Translations under genes and position numbers: made by a program
Part shown: positions 17,016 to 25,710 of the stretch, in pieces
How positions within the stretch are numbered: position 1 is the first letter of the stretch
How the letters are laid out: each line of letters starts with the position of its first letter
Assembly: GCA_052390415.1 (NCBI GenBank)
Contig: JBQTGY010000032.1
Span: 4,824 to 68,823, forward strand
Source: JANNWF01 sp052390415
Lineage (GTDB): Bacteria > Pseudomonadota > Gammaproteobacteria > Xanthomonadales > Xanthomonadaceae
Length of the DNA: 64,000 nucleotides
Reading direction: 5' to 3'
The notes under the pieces: model-generated
What the model saw: only the letters and a program-made list of their open reading frames with translations
What the model was told of the DNA's origin: nothing
Databases searched by the model: none

Positions 17016-18599
17016 TCACAATCCTTCAGAGCGAAACACCGCGGCGATCAGCTTCAGGCTCAATCCGGCGGCAGCCACGAAAGCGACGACCGCTGCAATC
17101 GGAACGCCGTACAGCCAAGGGCCTGCGCTATGCAGCATGAGCACCGCCCCGCCCACGTAGAGCCCCAGTGCCAGCAGCGCCAGCACCATGCGATTACCGA
17201 CCCGCTCCAACCGCGACTCCAGTCGCTCCAGCCCGCGGTGATGGATCGCGATGGGGGGACGACCATCATCGGCCTGCGCCTGTTGCAGCCAGTGGCTGAG
17301 CAGCCGCGGTAGGTCGCGCACGCTCCTGAGCGCGAGTTGACCAGCGGGGCGCGGTCCGGCCGGGCCGGCGACGGGCGCTGCCAGGGCCGTCCGCAGCACC
17401 TCGCGTCGCTTCATCAACTCGCCGACCAGATCGAAGCGCGGGTCCAGCGCTCGCAGTGTGCTCTCCAGCAGGAACAGCGCCCGCAGCAGCACCAGCAGGT
17501 GACGTGGGATGCGGAAGTGTTCTCCGGCACCAAGCTGCGCGATGCGCCACAGCGTCTCGGCCAGCGACCATTCGGCCAGCGGCTGGCCTTGCAGTTCGGC
17601 AAGGATCGTGTCGATGCCGCGCTGCAGCGCGCGGCGGTCGAACGCGCCGGCGACGAAGCCGAGTTCAATCGCAGATGCAAGCGCCGCCTCGGCATCACGA
17701 TAGATCACGGCTTCAAGCATTCTGCCCAAGGCCTGCCGGGACAGCGTATCAAGGCTGCCCACCAGGCCGAAGTCATGCAGGCACAGCCGTCCGTCATCGC
17801 GTGCAAAAAGGTTGCCTGGATGCGGATCGGCGTGGAACGCGCCGACTACGAAGAGCTGATGAAGATAGGCGTCGAGCAGCGAAACCGCCAGCTCCTCGCC
17901 TGCGGGCGTGCCGAAGCGCTCGGACACAGGGCGTCCCGGCGCAAACTCCTGGACCATCACATCGGCCGTGACCAGTGGGTCGATCACGGCGGGCACATGG
18001 AGGCCGCCCTGCTGCCGCAAGGCTGCGGCGAGGCGGCGGACATTCTGCGCCTCGTGGCGCAGGTCGAGTTCGCCGAACAGCTGCTTGCCGAGTTCGTCGA
18101 TCAATGCCAGTGGACGCTGTCGTCGCAGTCCCGGCAGCAGCCATGTCGCCCCACGCACAATGCGCCGCAGCAGTCGCAGGTCGCGCCCTACCTGACGCAC
18201 GATTCCCGGTCGACGCACCTTGACGATCACCGCACGACCATCGGGCATCTCGGCGCGATGAATCTGCGCCACCGAGGCGGCCGCCAGCGGCTGTGTGTCG
18301 AAGCGAGCGAACAACTGATCCAGCGGCGCGCCGAACGCCGTCTCAATGGCCACGATTGCCTCGGCGCCAGGAAACGGCGCGACCCGGCTTTGCAGTTCTG
18401 CGAGCGCGTCACGATAAGCCTTCGGCAGCAGGTCCATGCGCAGACTCAGGCCCTGGGCGAGCTTGATGAACGTCGTACCAAGACGTTCGATGGTTTGTTT
18501 GAAGCGTTGCGGAAGCTCCTGCGGCCTGTGGCGCAGCCACGCCAATGCGAATCCGCCAAAAGCCAGGATGATCTCGATACTGCGTGGCGTGCGTAGCAT
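17016..18599 (-). CDS. ABC1/AarF (UbiB-like) atypical kinase
   Basis: 527 residues, close to the usual length. Hallmarks of the ABC1 family: KLAQGLSLRMDLLPKAYRDALAELQ (the KxGQ-like N-terminal extension, here KLAQG), the Ala-rich loop ASVAQIHRAEMPDGRAVIVKV with the catalytic Lys, the ELDLRHEAQN region, FHADPHPGNLF, and LHDFGLVG with the metal-binding Asp. Two C-terminal membrane segments follow (RMVLALLALGLYVGGAVLML and YGVPIAAVVAFVAAAGLSL). UbiB acts in ubiquinone synthesis, but ABC1 paralogues have other lipid-related roles. Outside a ubi cluster and beside cardiolipin synthase, the latter seems possible. Confidence 0.8.
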   Translation of the reverse strand: MLRTPRSIEIILAFGGFALAWLRHRPQELPQRFKQTIERLGTTFIKLAQGLSLRMDLLPKAYRDALAELQSRVAPFPGAEAIVAIETAFGAPLDQLFARFDTQPLAAASVAQIHRAEMPDGRAVIVKVRRPGIVRQVGRDLRLLRRIVRGATWLLPGLRRQRPLALIDELGKQLFGELDLRHEAQNVRRLAAALRQQGGLHVPAVIDPLVTADVMVQEFAPGRPVSERFGTPAGEELAVSLLDAYLHQLFVVGAFHADPHPGNLFARDDGRLCLHDFGLVGSLDTLSRQALGRMLEAVIYRDAEAALASAIELGFVAGAFDRRALQRGIDTILAELQGQPLAEWSLAETLWRIAQLGAGEHFRIPRHLLVLLRALFLLESTLRALDPRFDLVGELMKRREVLRTALAAPVAGPAGPRPAGQLALRSVRDLPRLLSHWLQQAQADDGRPPIAIHHRGLERLESRLERVGNRMVLALLALGLYVGGAVLMLHSAGPWLYGVPIAAVVAFVAAAGLSLKLIAAVFRSEGL

Positions 18600-18712
18600 G
18601 GTGGACGCGTCTCCTCGGGCAGACTAGCGCAATTCGCCGTCATGGCTGCTGTACTTTACGACCGAGCCATCCTCTGCGAGTAGGTCGATCTGCTGCGCCA
18701 CCCAACACTTCT

Positions 18713-20206
18713 TCACAACACTGGTGCCATCAAATAGGCCGCGCGGGACGCTACGCGGAACCAGAACGGCTTTTCATCGACTTCGCCAGCAGCCATTTCC
18801 CTGGATCGAAGAAAATCCTCTTCGAACATTTCGCCCACTTCCATGGCGAACGTCTGATCGTTGACGATGGCGCTGATTTCAAAGTTCAGTCGGAACGAGC
18901 GATTGTCCAGATTGACCGTCGTGATCGCAGCCGTGTGGTCGTCGACCAGGATCGCCTTTCCATGCAGGAATCCCGCCTGATACCGGTGAACCTTGACTCC
19001 GGCATCAAGCATCGGACCGACAAAGGCATAGGCTGCGTAGTACAGCAGGGCATTGTCGGGTTTCTCCGGTATCAGGATCCGCACATCGACACCAGACAAC
19101 GCGGCCAACTTCAACATGCCCTGTACGCCCTCGTCCGGCACGAAGTACGGACTGGAAATCCAGATGCGCTGGCGGGCGCTATGGATGAGCTGCTGCACCA
19201 TCAAGCTGGCTGTATCGAAGCGGTCGGCCGGTCCGGACGGAAGAATCAGGACCGCTGCGTCACCCTCGGAAGCAGCGGGGTTCCAGGGCAACTCCAGGAT
19301 CTCTCCCGTGGCCCAGTACCAGTCCTCGACAAACGAATGCTGCAGATTGAGCGCGGCCGGACCATCCACGCGCAGGTGCGTGTCCCGCCAGGCACCGATC
19401 CGCGCGTCCGTGCCCAGGTACTCGCTGGCGATGTTGAAACCGCCCAGCCATCCGTGCGCACCATCTGTCACCAGCAGCTTGCGATGATTGCGGAAGTTGA
19501 ACTGGAAGCGGTTTCCTGAACCGCGAGTAGAGTGGAATCTGTGAACGCTCACGCCGGCGTCAGCAAGCTTTTCAACGTACGCGTTCGGTAGCGCATAGCT
19601 CCCGATCTCGTCGTAAAGCAGATACACAGCCAGGCCGGCCTCGGCTTGCTCGATCAAGCGATCCTGCAGCGCGCGGCCGACCTCGTCATCCCGAAGGATG
19701 TACGTCTGGACAAGGACGTACTGGCGAGCCGCCGCGATACCCTCGAAGAGACTGTTGAAGGCGGCCTCGCCGTCGACGAGGATCTGCAGACGGTTGTCGA
19801 AAAGGAAGTGACTCTTGGCCAGGGCTTCAAGTGCGCCAAACCGGTGCGGATCATCAGTCGCCTGCGAGCGGAAGGATCGGAGCGCTTTCCGAGTATCCCC
19901 CAACGATGCAGCGAGCTCGCTGTCCAGGTCTCGCCTGGAGATCACGTAACCCTGAAACTTGGTCCGTCCGAAGACCCAATACACGGGAACGGACACATAC
20001 GGAATCGTATTGAGGGCCACGATCCAGGCTACGGTTCCCTGCGGCGTGCGAGTGTCCATCAGCGCGTGTAGGGACGACACGAAACCCAGGGCATGCGAGA
20101 AAAGCAGGAAGCCCAGAAGAAGACGGCGTCGCCCCCGCTTCCTAGGCCGAAGTCTCTGATCGGCGGGCTGCTGCGATTGCTCGCCATCCTTGAGTTTGGC
20201 TGTCAT
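18713..20206 (-). CDS. cls: cardiolipin synthase (phospholipase D family)
   Basis: 497 residues. Two N-terminal membrane stretches (LLLGFLLFSHALGFV; TVAWIVALNTIPYVSVPVYWVFG) are followed by two HKD catalytic motifs: NHRKLLVTDGAHGWLGGFNIA and LHGKAILVDDHTAAITTVNLDNRS, plus the PLD-type EIGSYALP and SPYFVPDEG elements. It would condense phosphatidylglycerol (or PG and PE) into cardiolipin at the inner membrane. It starts 17 nt after a tiny hydrophobic frame that follows the nuclease-like gene. More cardiolipin is a common response to membrane or energy stress, in keeping with the neighbours, though regulation is not visible here. Confidence 0.9.
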   Translation of the reverse strand: MTAKLKDGEQSQQPADQRLRPRKRGRRRLLLGFLLFSHALGFVSSLHALMDTRTPQGTVAWIVALNTIPYVSVPVYWVFGRTKFQGYVISRRDLDSELAASLGDTRKALRSFRSQATDDPHRFGALEALAKSHFLFDNRLQILVDGEAAFNSLFEGIAAARQYVLVQTYILRDDEVGRALQDRLIEQAEAGLAVYLLYDEIGSYALPNAYVEKLADAGVSVHRFHSTRGSGNRFQFNFRNHRKLLVTDGAHGWLGGFNIASEYLGTDARIGAWRDTHLRVDGPAALNLQHSFVEDWYWATGEILELPWNPAASEGDAAVLILPSGPADRFDTASLMVQQLIHSARQRIWISSPYFVPDEGVQGMLKLAALSGVDVRILIPEKPDNALLYYAAYAFVGPMLDAGVKVHRYQAGFLHGKAILVDDHTAAITTVNLDNRSFRLNFEISAIVNDQTFAMEVGEMFEEDFLRSREMAAGEVDEKPFWFRVASRAAYLMAPVL

Positions 20207-20223
20207 TGATTGGGCGCCTCGGG

Positions 20224-20286
20224 TCAGTAGGAAGCCGCCGCGAGGCCGATTAGCAGAAGCAGGCTGGGCATCCAGGACCGTTTCAA
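20224..20286 (-). CDS. possible 20-residue hydrophobic peptide before cls
   Basis: A TTG at 20286 overlaps the stop of the preceding gene (TTGA) and is preceded by a good ribosome site (AGGAGG, 7 nt). It opens a 20-codon frame: KRSW, then a hydrophobic run LLLLIGLAAASY. It ends 17 nt before cls. It may be a very small membrane protein, a translational link to cls, or chance. It is too short to judge by codon usage. Confidence 0.3.
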   Translation of the reverse strand: MKRSWMPSLLLLIGLAAASY

Positions 20287-20930
20287 TTCGGAGCCTCCTG
20301 TGGGGCGCTGTGATCGTCGTCGTGCGGTTCGATGCGCTCGATCAGCGCCAACAAATCGAGTGACGGATTGCCAAACTGGACCTGCTTCAGCCGCGTCCAC
20401 TGCCCGGCGAGGTGCTCGCGAAGTCCGCGCACGATCGCGGCCAACGGCACGACCTGCCAGTCCTTGGGTATGTCCAGCGCCGCGCTGCCGCCGAAGGCGA
20501 CCATGCGTATCACGTGACCATGAGAGCTGCGCGCCTGGCCGTGCCGGACCAGTCGCTGCGCCAACGCCAGCGCCTCGGCCGGTGAGCAGCAGCCGAAGCG
20601 CATCAGGGCTGCAGCTAGCACCTCCGGCCGTCGCGTGGCCGGGTTGAAGCGTGCGCGGCCGCGCTTGACCTCGCCGACGATCATGTCGGGATGTGCGGGG
20701 TCTCCGCCCAGTGCCGGATCTGGTTCGAAGCGCGTATCGCCGGTCATCGGGCGCTTGCCACGGGCAGCCACCTCGTGCCCGGCGTGGGGAAAGCGGAAAG
20801 CCAGGATGTCGAGGTCGCTGACCGTACGGACCTCGCCACCCGCGCCGCCTTCAAGCAGCGGGTACTCGGCCACGCACAGGTAGCCATTGACCTGCAGGTA
20901 GGCTTCGACCAGTGCGACTGCGGTGTCCAT
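20283..20930 (-). CDS. hypothetical protein with a PD-(D/E)XK-nuclease-like motif
   Basis: 215 residues from the ATG at 20930. A longer frame starts at 21053, but that part overlaps the EamA gene and looks non-coding. The pattern AEYPLLEGG, then VSDLDILAFRFP, then MIVGEVKRGRARFN spaces an acidic residue, D and ExK as in the PD-(D/E)XK fold used by restriction enzymes, repair nucleases and related proteins. The C-terminal half (AFGGSAALDIPKDWQVVPL) is of unknown type. It sits in a membrane/metabolism cluster rather than among defence genes, so a nuclease role is only a suggestion. Confidence 0.5.
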   Translation of the reverse strand: MDTAVALVEAYLQVNGYLCVAEYPLLEGGAGGEVRTVSDLDILAFRFPHAGHEVAARGKRPMTGDTRFEPDPALGGDPAHPDMIVGEVKRGRARFNPATRRPEVLAAALMRFGCCSPAEALALAQRLVRHGQARSSHGHVIRMVAFGGSAALDIPKDWQVVPLAAIVRGLREHLAGQWTRLKQVQFGNPSLDLLALIERIEPHDDDHSAPQEAPN

Positions 20931-20985
20931 GGGAGTCAGCTCCAATTGGTGGGGTGGCGGTGGGCGGCACAGCGAGTCCGGCCAG

Positions 20986-21921
20986 TCATGTCCTCCACCG
21001 CATGACTTTCCCGGTTGAGAACAGCAGCGCGATTCCCACCAGCATGATGGCAATACCGATCATCTCCACGATACCGATGCGTTCGCCCATCACCGTGGCA
21101 CCGATTGCGAGACCGAACGCAGGTGTCAGGAAAGTGAAACCATTGAGTCGGGTCAATGGCGCGCGCGCGAGCAGCGAATACCACAGCACCACCATCAGCG
21201 CCGTGGCTGGTATGGACAGGGCGAACAGTGCGCCCGCGAACGTCCAGGTCCAGCGGATGGTCCAGCTTTCTCCGACAGCCAGCGACGCGAGCGCGAGCAT
21301 TCCGCCGCCGATCAGCAATTGCAGCCCCATGGGTAACCAGATGGCATCGGAACCGCTGCGCCGTTTGAGCAGGACGTTGCCCAGCGCCGTGCCTAGTGCA
21401 GCGCCGACCACGTAGAGCGCACCCGTCGCATGACCGCCGTCGAATTGCAGATCGGGAAAAGCCAACACCACAACTCCGGCAAAGCCGATAACAAGCCCGG
21501 ACAGCATGCGGGCAGTCAAGGTCTCCTTCAGGCACCAGAAGGCCAGGAGCGCAGCGATCAGGGGCTGGACATTGGCAAGGACGGTAGCGATACCCGTGGT
21601 GAGTTTCTCGGCTCCCAGAAACATGCCACCGAATCCGATAGCGGTGAAGCACAGCCCTATCAGGGTGAGTTCGCCGAGATCCCGCCAGCCCGGCCAGCGC
21701 CAGGCGCCGGCAATCACGGCGAGCGCGACCAGCAGGCCACCGGCCAGGAACGCCCGCAGCGCAGCAAACAGCAAGGGCTCGGCCGCGGAGCCCCCCATCA
21801 CGATCAGTGGAAAGCACAGCGCCCACAGCAGGGCCACCAGCACCATGCCGCCGGCGATCGTGATGGGTGCCGTAGCCGGGGCCACAGTCATCGGCAGGGT
21901 CGCGGCTTCGCAAGCAGACAC
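20986..21921 (-). CDS. EamA-family (DMT superfamily) transporter
   Basis: About 311 residues with ten hydrophobic segments in two EamA repeats: GGMVLVALLWALCFPLIVMGG opens the first, and YVVGAALGTALGNVLLKRRSG the second. DMT exporters move metabolites or amino-acid-like compounds out of the cell; the substrate cannot be predicted. A GTG at 21921 was taken as start. The ATG at 21891 (MTVAPATAP) is an equally good alternative, and neither has a strong ribosome site. It follows the GAPDH gene after 12 nt, so they are probably co-transcribed. Confidence 0.8.
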   Translation of the reverse strand: MSACEAATLPMTVAPATAPITIAGGMVLVALLWALCFPLIVMGGSAAEPLLFAALRAFLAGGLLVALAVIAGAWRWPGWRDLGELTLIGLCFTAIGFGGMFLGAEKLTTGIATVLANVQPLIAALLAFWCLKETLTARMLSGLVIGFAGVVVLAFPDLQFDGGHATGALYVVGAALGTALGNVLLKRRSGSDAIWLPMGLQLLIGGGMLALASLAVGESWTIRWTWTFAGALFALSIPATALMVVLWYSLLARAPLTRLNGFTFLTPAFGLAIGATVMGERIGIVEMIGIAIMLVGIALLFSTGKVMRWRT

Positions 21922-21933
21922 GTTTGCATCGCT

Positions 21934-22986
21934 TCACCTGAGCGCGCGGGATAGCGCCCCGATATCGAGGGCGGTGTTGGTCCTTGCGATCGACGCCTCT
22001 TGCCCAGTCCCCGAATCCGTCAGCGCGCGGATCGCGTCGATGACTTCCGGAATCACGATGGCTTGGTTGTCGACCATGTAAGCGTAGAACAACTCATCAC
22101 CACGGACCGTGAGCATGTCCTCCCACAGCGCGACCTCGTACAGGTCGTCGCGCGGACGCCCAAGGTCCGCCATGGCCTCCTTGATGCAGTTGATGGCGAC
22201 CAAGCCCGCGTCCATGCGCACCAGCGCAATGCGCGGCGTGCTGCGGAACGCAGCGAGAATCTCGTCGCGGCTCGCCGGCCGCGTCAGCTGCACCGACCAG
22301 TAATGCAGATGAGCCAGCGTCTCCGGCACCTTGACGGCCATCGTCACGACGTCGAGCTCAGGATCGACGGTCTGGGCGTCCGGGCCTTGGTGGCTCGGGA
22401 TTTCACGCTCGGGAACCAGCGTGTTCATGATGCCCCCCGCGTGGCTTTCCCAGGGGTCGGTAGCGCGGCGCAGCAGCGTGCCGCGCGCCCGCCCGAGGAG
22501 TCCTGTGCGCTTGAGCGCCGAAAGCGTGCGAACGATCGAAGTCGTGTTGCAGGAGACTACGCGCGTGGCATCGCGGCCGACGGCGCTGGCGTAGGAAACT
22601 TCGGCAACGAACGAATGACCGGTGACCGAATGCTTCTCACCCCCCTGGACGATGAACCGGGTCCCGCGCTCACGGTACCGTTCGGCGTTCTTGGCAGCGA
22701 TCCCTTTCGGCGTGCAGTCCACAATCACATCTGCGTCCTGCAGCAGGTCGTCGAGCGCGCCGGCAATGTCGAATCCAGCCTCGCGCATTGCGGCCACACG
22801 CTCGTCGACGGCGGCGAAGAGCGGGTAGCCTTTCGCCTGCGCCGTACGCAGTCGCCAGCTGGTGTCGAGGTCGGCGATGCCCAGCAACTGCATGTCGGGC
22901 TGGCGTACAACGGCGTCTGCGACCCGCTTTCCAATCACCCCATAGCCATTGACTGCAACGCGGATTCTCCGTGATTCGGTGGTCAT
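21934..22986 (-). CDS. type II (archaeal-like) glyceraldehyde-3-phosphate dehydrogenase
   Basis: 350 residues from the ATG at 22986, preceded by GAGGAC; an upstream extension to 23076 overlaps the neighbouring gene and was rejected. The nucleotide-binding start RIRVAVNGYGVIGKRVADAV, the catalytic Cys146 in SCNTTS, and QGPDAQTVDPELDVVTMAVKVPETLAHLHYW match archaeal-type GAPDH, not the usual bacterial GapA. It converts glyceraldehyde-3-phosphate to 1,3-bisphosphoglycerate, often with either NADP or NAD. The gene sits between a small membrane-protein gene (4-nt gap) and EamA. Rare in bacteria, so it may have arrived by transfer. GAP is also a product of the phosphoketolase encoded at 25711. Confidence 0.85.
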   Translation of the reverse strand: MTTESRRIRVAVNGYGVIGKRVADAVVRQPDMQLLGIADLDTSWRLRTAQAKGYPLFAAVDERVAAMREAGFDIAGALDDLLQDADVIVDCTPKGIAAKNAERYRERGTRFIVQGGEKHSVTGHSFVAEVSYASAVGRDATRVVSCNTTSIVRTLSALKRTGLLGRARGTLLRRATDPWESHAGGIMNTLVPEREIPSHQGPDAQTVDPELDVVTMAVKVPETLAHLHYWSVQLTRPASRDEILAAFRSTPRIALVRMDAGLVAINCIKEAMADLGRPRDDLYEVALWEDMLTVRGDELFYAYMVDNQAIVIPEVIDAIRALTDSGTGQEASIARTNTALDIGALSRALR

Positions 22987-22990
22987 GTCC

Positions 22991-23509
22991 TCAACTCCTG
23001 TCGTCGATTGGCGGCTGATGTCTCGGTGGCTCATTCGTGTCGCCCGCAACCGGCCGCATGTGCGACCAGAACCCACGCCGCGCCCACCAGAATCCGGCTA
23101 TGGGCAGGATTAGCCACTGCAAGACCGGACTCAATCCCGTACCAAGAAGCGGCAGGCGCGGCATCGCGTCGCTGTAGGCCCAGCTTTGCCGTATCTCGAT
23201 ATTGAGCCACTCGCTGAATAGCGTGTAGGCCAGGCCAAAGGCCACAGCGAGTGCGGCGACCCGCGCGTAGTGCTGCTGTGGCCATGCGCGGTTGCCAGCG
23301 AGAGCCGCAGCAAGCGCGAGGCTGCCGGCGGTGATCAGCCAATCACCCACGCTGCAGTGCAAGGCAGCAAAGCCGATCTCGGCGCGAGTACCGGTCTCCC
23401 ACAGCGTGTAGAGCGGCATCTGGGCGAATTCCCAGGCGACGCTTGCCGGCACCATCAACAAGAAGTAACGGCCGACGACGCTGCGCGCGGTCCTTTTGAA
23501 AATCTTCAT
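22991..23509 (-). CDS. hypothetical five-segment membrane protein (paralogue of 37437-37961)
   Basis: 172 residues, mostly hydrophobic. Recognisable fixed points are WEFAQMPLYTLWE, ALHCSVGDW, LFSEWLNIE and QSWAYSDAMPRLPLLGTGLSPVLQW. The protein at 37437 has the same points in the same order (WEVAQLPLYTIWN, AHCTLGD, AFEWASTE, RWAYSDLMPTLPLLGLGLSPVLQW). This makes a clear paralogous pair inside 15 kb. The family was not recognised. Here it heads the GAPDH-EamA run (4-nt gap to GAPDH). The conserved His-Cys and Trp/Pro loops hint at a cofactor or metal site in the membrane, but nothing proves it. Confidence 0.7.
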   Translation of the reverse strand: MKIFKRTARSVVGRYFLLMVPASVAWEFAQMPLYTLWETGTRAEIGFAALHCSVGDWLITAGSLALAAALAGNRAWPQQHYARVAALAVAFGLAYTLFSEWLNIEIRQSWAYSDAMPRLPLLGTGLSPVLQWLILPIAGFWWARRGFWSHMRPVAGDTNEPPRHQPPIDDRS

Positions 23510-23675
23510 GCCAGATCCCTGCGGAATCGATGGCGTCGAAACGGGCCGGTCGGCCTGAGTGCGATAGAGCGCAGATGCTGGAGATCAGCGCGGCTCCGTG
23601 GTTTCTCCGTCCCTGGCATGCCGTGGCGGCCGAAGCGATCGACTTCCGGGCTCAACGTTGGCTGCGAACTCGCCA

Positions 23676-24335
23676 TTAGGGCAGCGTCGGACTATCCGTT
23701 CGCAGCGTGCGACGCGCACCGCGAAAATGCAGGTACACGATCACGCTCAAGATTGCAGCAAAGAAGCACCACATCGAAATCAAGGTCGCTGCGTGAATCG
23801 CGTATGCCAGGAAAAACGTCCCCAGCGAGGCGGCGCCAAACCACCGAATCATGTGGTGACTGGACAACAAGCTGCTGGCGCAGGTTGCGATCAAATACCC
23901 GGACATCACCGGGGCGATGTAGAAATGCGGCGAGTCATACACGAGGTGCTGGCCGAGGACGTGCACGACGATTGGAAAGCGAATCAGGTTGTAAAGCAGG
24001 TACCCGCCCACGGCGAGGCCAACCATCTGGGTACCCCAGATCGCACGTTGGCGCCACCCGTACGGCTCGAGCAAGCCGACGGCGAGCGGCACGAATATCG
24101 GCCACAACACGTGCGAGAACAGCGAGTATCCCATCGACCAGCCCCCCTCGATGGTCGTCCCACCAGCGCCCAGCACTAGCCAGATCACGCCTTCGAGCCC
24201 TTGCTGCAGGCCAAACAACAGCGGAATCGCGGCGAAAGGCCATTCGGAACGGTGCGAGGTCAAGCGCAACGCGGCGATGCCAACTCCCGTCAGCACGGTG
24301 GCGGCGATGAAGCTCGCAGGCGCGGAAAAGCACAT
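23676..24335 (-). CDS. hypothetical multi-pass membrane protein, DUF6629-like
   Basis: 219 residues from the ATG at 24335, where GGGAG precedes by 8 nt. The opening MCFSAPASFIAA is the usual signature of this family. About seven hydrophobic segments follow, with FGLQQGLEGVIWLVL and HVLWPIFVPLAVGLLEPYGWRQ in the first half. It lies 156 nt after acetate kinase on the same strand. The gap holds a GC hairpin (24426-24438) and an imperfect FNR-like box. Function unknown. Confidence 0.65.
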   Translation of the reverse strand: MCFSAPASFIAATVLTGVGIAALRLTSHRSEWPFAAIPLLFGLQQGLEGVIWLVLGAGGTTIEGGWSMGYSLFSHVLWPIFVPLAVGLLEPYGWRQRAIWGTQMVGLAVGGYLLYNLIRFPIVVHVLGQHLVYDSPHFYIAPVMSGYLIATCASSLLSSHHMIRWFGAASLGTFFLAYAIHAATLISMWCFFAAILSVIVYLHFRGARRTLRTDSPTLP

Positions 24336-24369
24336 CGAACTATCTCCCGACGAATGACATGAGTAGCGC

Positions 24370-24383
24370 TTGATTCGGTGCAA
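24370..24383 (-). promoter_or_regulatory. imperfect FNR/ANR-like box
   Basis: TTGAT-N4-TGCAA matches the FNR consensus in 8 of 10 positions. Its centre is 41.5 nt before the ATG at 24335, the same distance as the two perfect boxes at 15406 and 37427 from their genes. The expected -10 place reads GGAGAT, which is poor and overlaps the ribosome site, so this copy is doubtful. Confidence 0.35.
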
Positions 24384-24491
24384 GTGCACGCATGCCACGA
24401 CGCTGCGCAACCGCTTTTGGCGGGAGGCGGACGCCGCCCGTCCCAGTGTGCGCGTCGGGTGGCGATCGATCGGTGGGGCGGGCGCCGTCGC

Positions 24492-25697
24492 TCATGGCGA
24501 AGCCGCCGCATCGTCGTCCTGCCAGGCCAACGCTGCGTGGGCGAGTTCCCATTCCTCATCCACCGTCACCACCCACACCCGTACCCGCGAGCCTATCGCC
24601 TCGATTCGGGTCGCATTTTCCTCGTTTGCGCGAGCGTCAATGTTCACGCCCAGCCATGCCAACCGCTCGCCGATTTCGGCGCGCACAGGGGCAGCATGGG
24701 ATCCCACCCCGCCGGAGAACACGAGGTCTTCGAGGCCACCCGCGCTCGTGGCCATGCTTGCGATACCCTGGGCCACACGGAGAGTAAACACGTCGATCGC
24801 CAGTTGGGCCGGTTTGGTTTCGTCAGCGAGCAGACGGCGCATGTCCCCGCTGATGCCAGAGAGTCCCAACAAGCCACTGCGCCCGCTCAGTTCGGCCTCG
24901 ACGGCATCCACCTCGCCCCCCGCCTCACGAATGAGGTGCAGCACGACGCCGGGATCGAGGCTGCCGGAGCGGGTGGCCATGGGAACCCCGTCCAGCGGCG
25001 TGAGGCCCATTGTGGTGTCGACGCTGTGGCCGCCGCGTACTGCGCACAGGCTGGCACCACCGCCCAAGTGCGCCAGCACAACCGGAGCGGAAGCCGTGCT
25101 AGGCGAGGACCTGCAAAGCTGGCGGTACGCGGACTGGAACGCGAGTCCGTGAAACCCATAACGCTCCACGCCCGCCGCGCGCCAACGCCCCGGCAGCGCC
25201 AAAGTGCGGCTCTCGGCGGCCAAGGTACGGTGCCAGCTGGTGTCGAAGACGCCAAGGGCGCCGGCTCTCGGCCAGCGCGTCGAGGCCGCTGCGGCGAGGG
25301 CCAGGGCGGGCGCCTGATGCAGGGGCGCCCACGCGCTGAGCGCACCCAATGCGTGTCGCGCATCGACGTCCAGGCGTTGAGGCGCGTCGCGCGTCCCCCC
25401 GTGCACGATGCGATGAGCCACCAGAAAAGGGTTCGCACCCCGTGACGGTGCGGCCTCGGCGACCTGATCGAGCAAAGCGGACCATGTCTCGTCCGAAGCG
25501 ATCGGTGGCGATCTGAATGAGTCATCTTCACGGAATGCAGGCAAAGGAACGGCGATACGTGACAAGAGCGCGAAGTCGTCCGACCTTGCCTCTGATTCTC
25601 CCATCGAGAACCATGCGGCCTTGAGCGTCGACGAGCCCAGGTTCAGCGCGACGCCGAGCCGAGGCAGACGATGCGCAATACGCAGTGCGCGGGGCAT
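24492..25697 (-). CDS. ackA: acetate kinase
   Basis: 401 residues, the standard length. Acetokinase motifs in order: LGVALNLGSSTLKAAWFSMG (phosphate loop), AHRIVHGG, GVFDTSWHRTL, RYGFHGLAFQSAYR, VVLAHLGGGASLCAVRGGHSVDTTMGLTPLDGVPMATRSGSLDP, and VFSGGVGSHAAPVR. It converts acetyl phosphate plus ADP to acetate plus ATP. It lies 13 nt after the phosphoketolase gene, which makes acetyl phosphate, and no phosphotransacetylase is next to it. This pairing is typical of a phosphoketolase ATP-yielding shunt. It is the last gene of the long minus-strand run. Confidence 0.95.
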   Translation of the reverse strand: MPRALRIAHRLPRLGVALNLGSSTLKAAWFSMGESEARSDDFALLSRIAVPLPAFREDDSFRSPPIASDETWSALLDQVAEAAPSRGANPFLVAHRIVHGGTRDAPQRLDVDARHALGALSAWAPLHQAPALALAAAASTRWPRAGALGVFDTSWHRTLAAESRTLALPGRWRAAGVERYGFHGLAFQSAYRQLCRSSPSTASAPVVLAHLGGGASLCAVRGGHSVDTTMGLTPLDGVPMATRSGSLDPGVVLHLIREAGGEVDAVEAELSGRSGLLGLSGISGDMRRLLADETKPAQLAIDVFTLRVAQGIASMATSAGGLEDLVFSGGVGSHAAPVRAEIGERLAWLGVNIDARANEENATRIEAIGSRVRVWVVTVDEEWELAHAALAWQDDDAAASP

Positions 25698-25710
25698 TAT
25701 GAAAAGCCAG

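Noticed and set aside
20936..21937. 333-codon minus-strand frame over the EamA gene
   Set aside because: Out of frame with a clear ten-segment transporter; its own translation is Arg/Gly/Cys-rich and lacks membrane segments.
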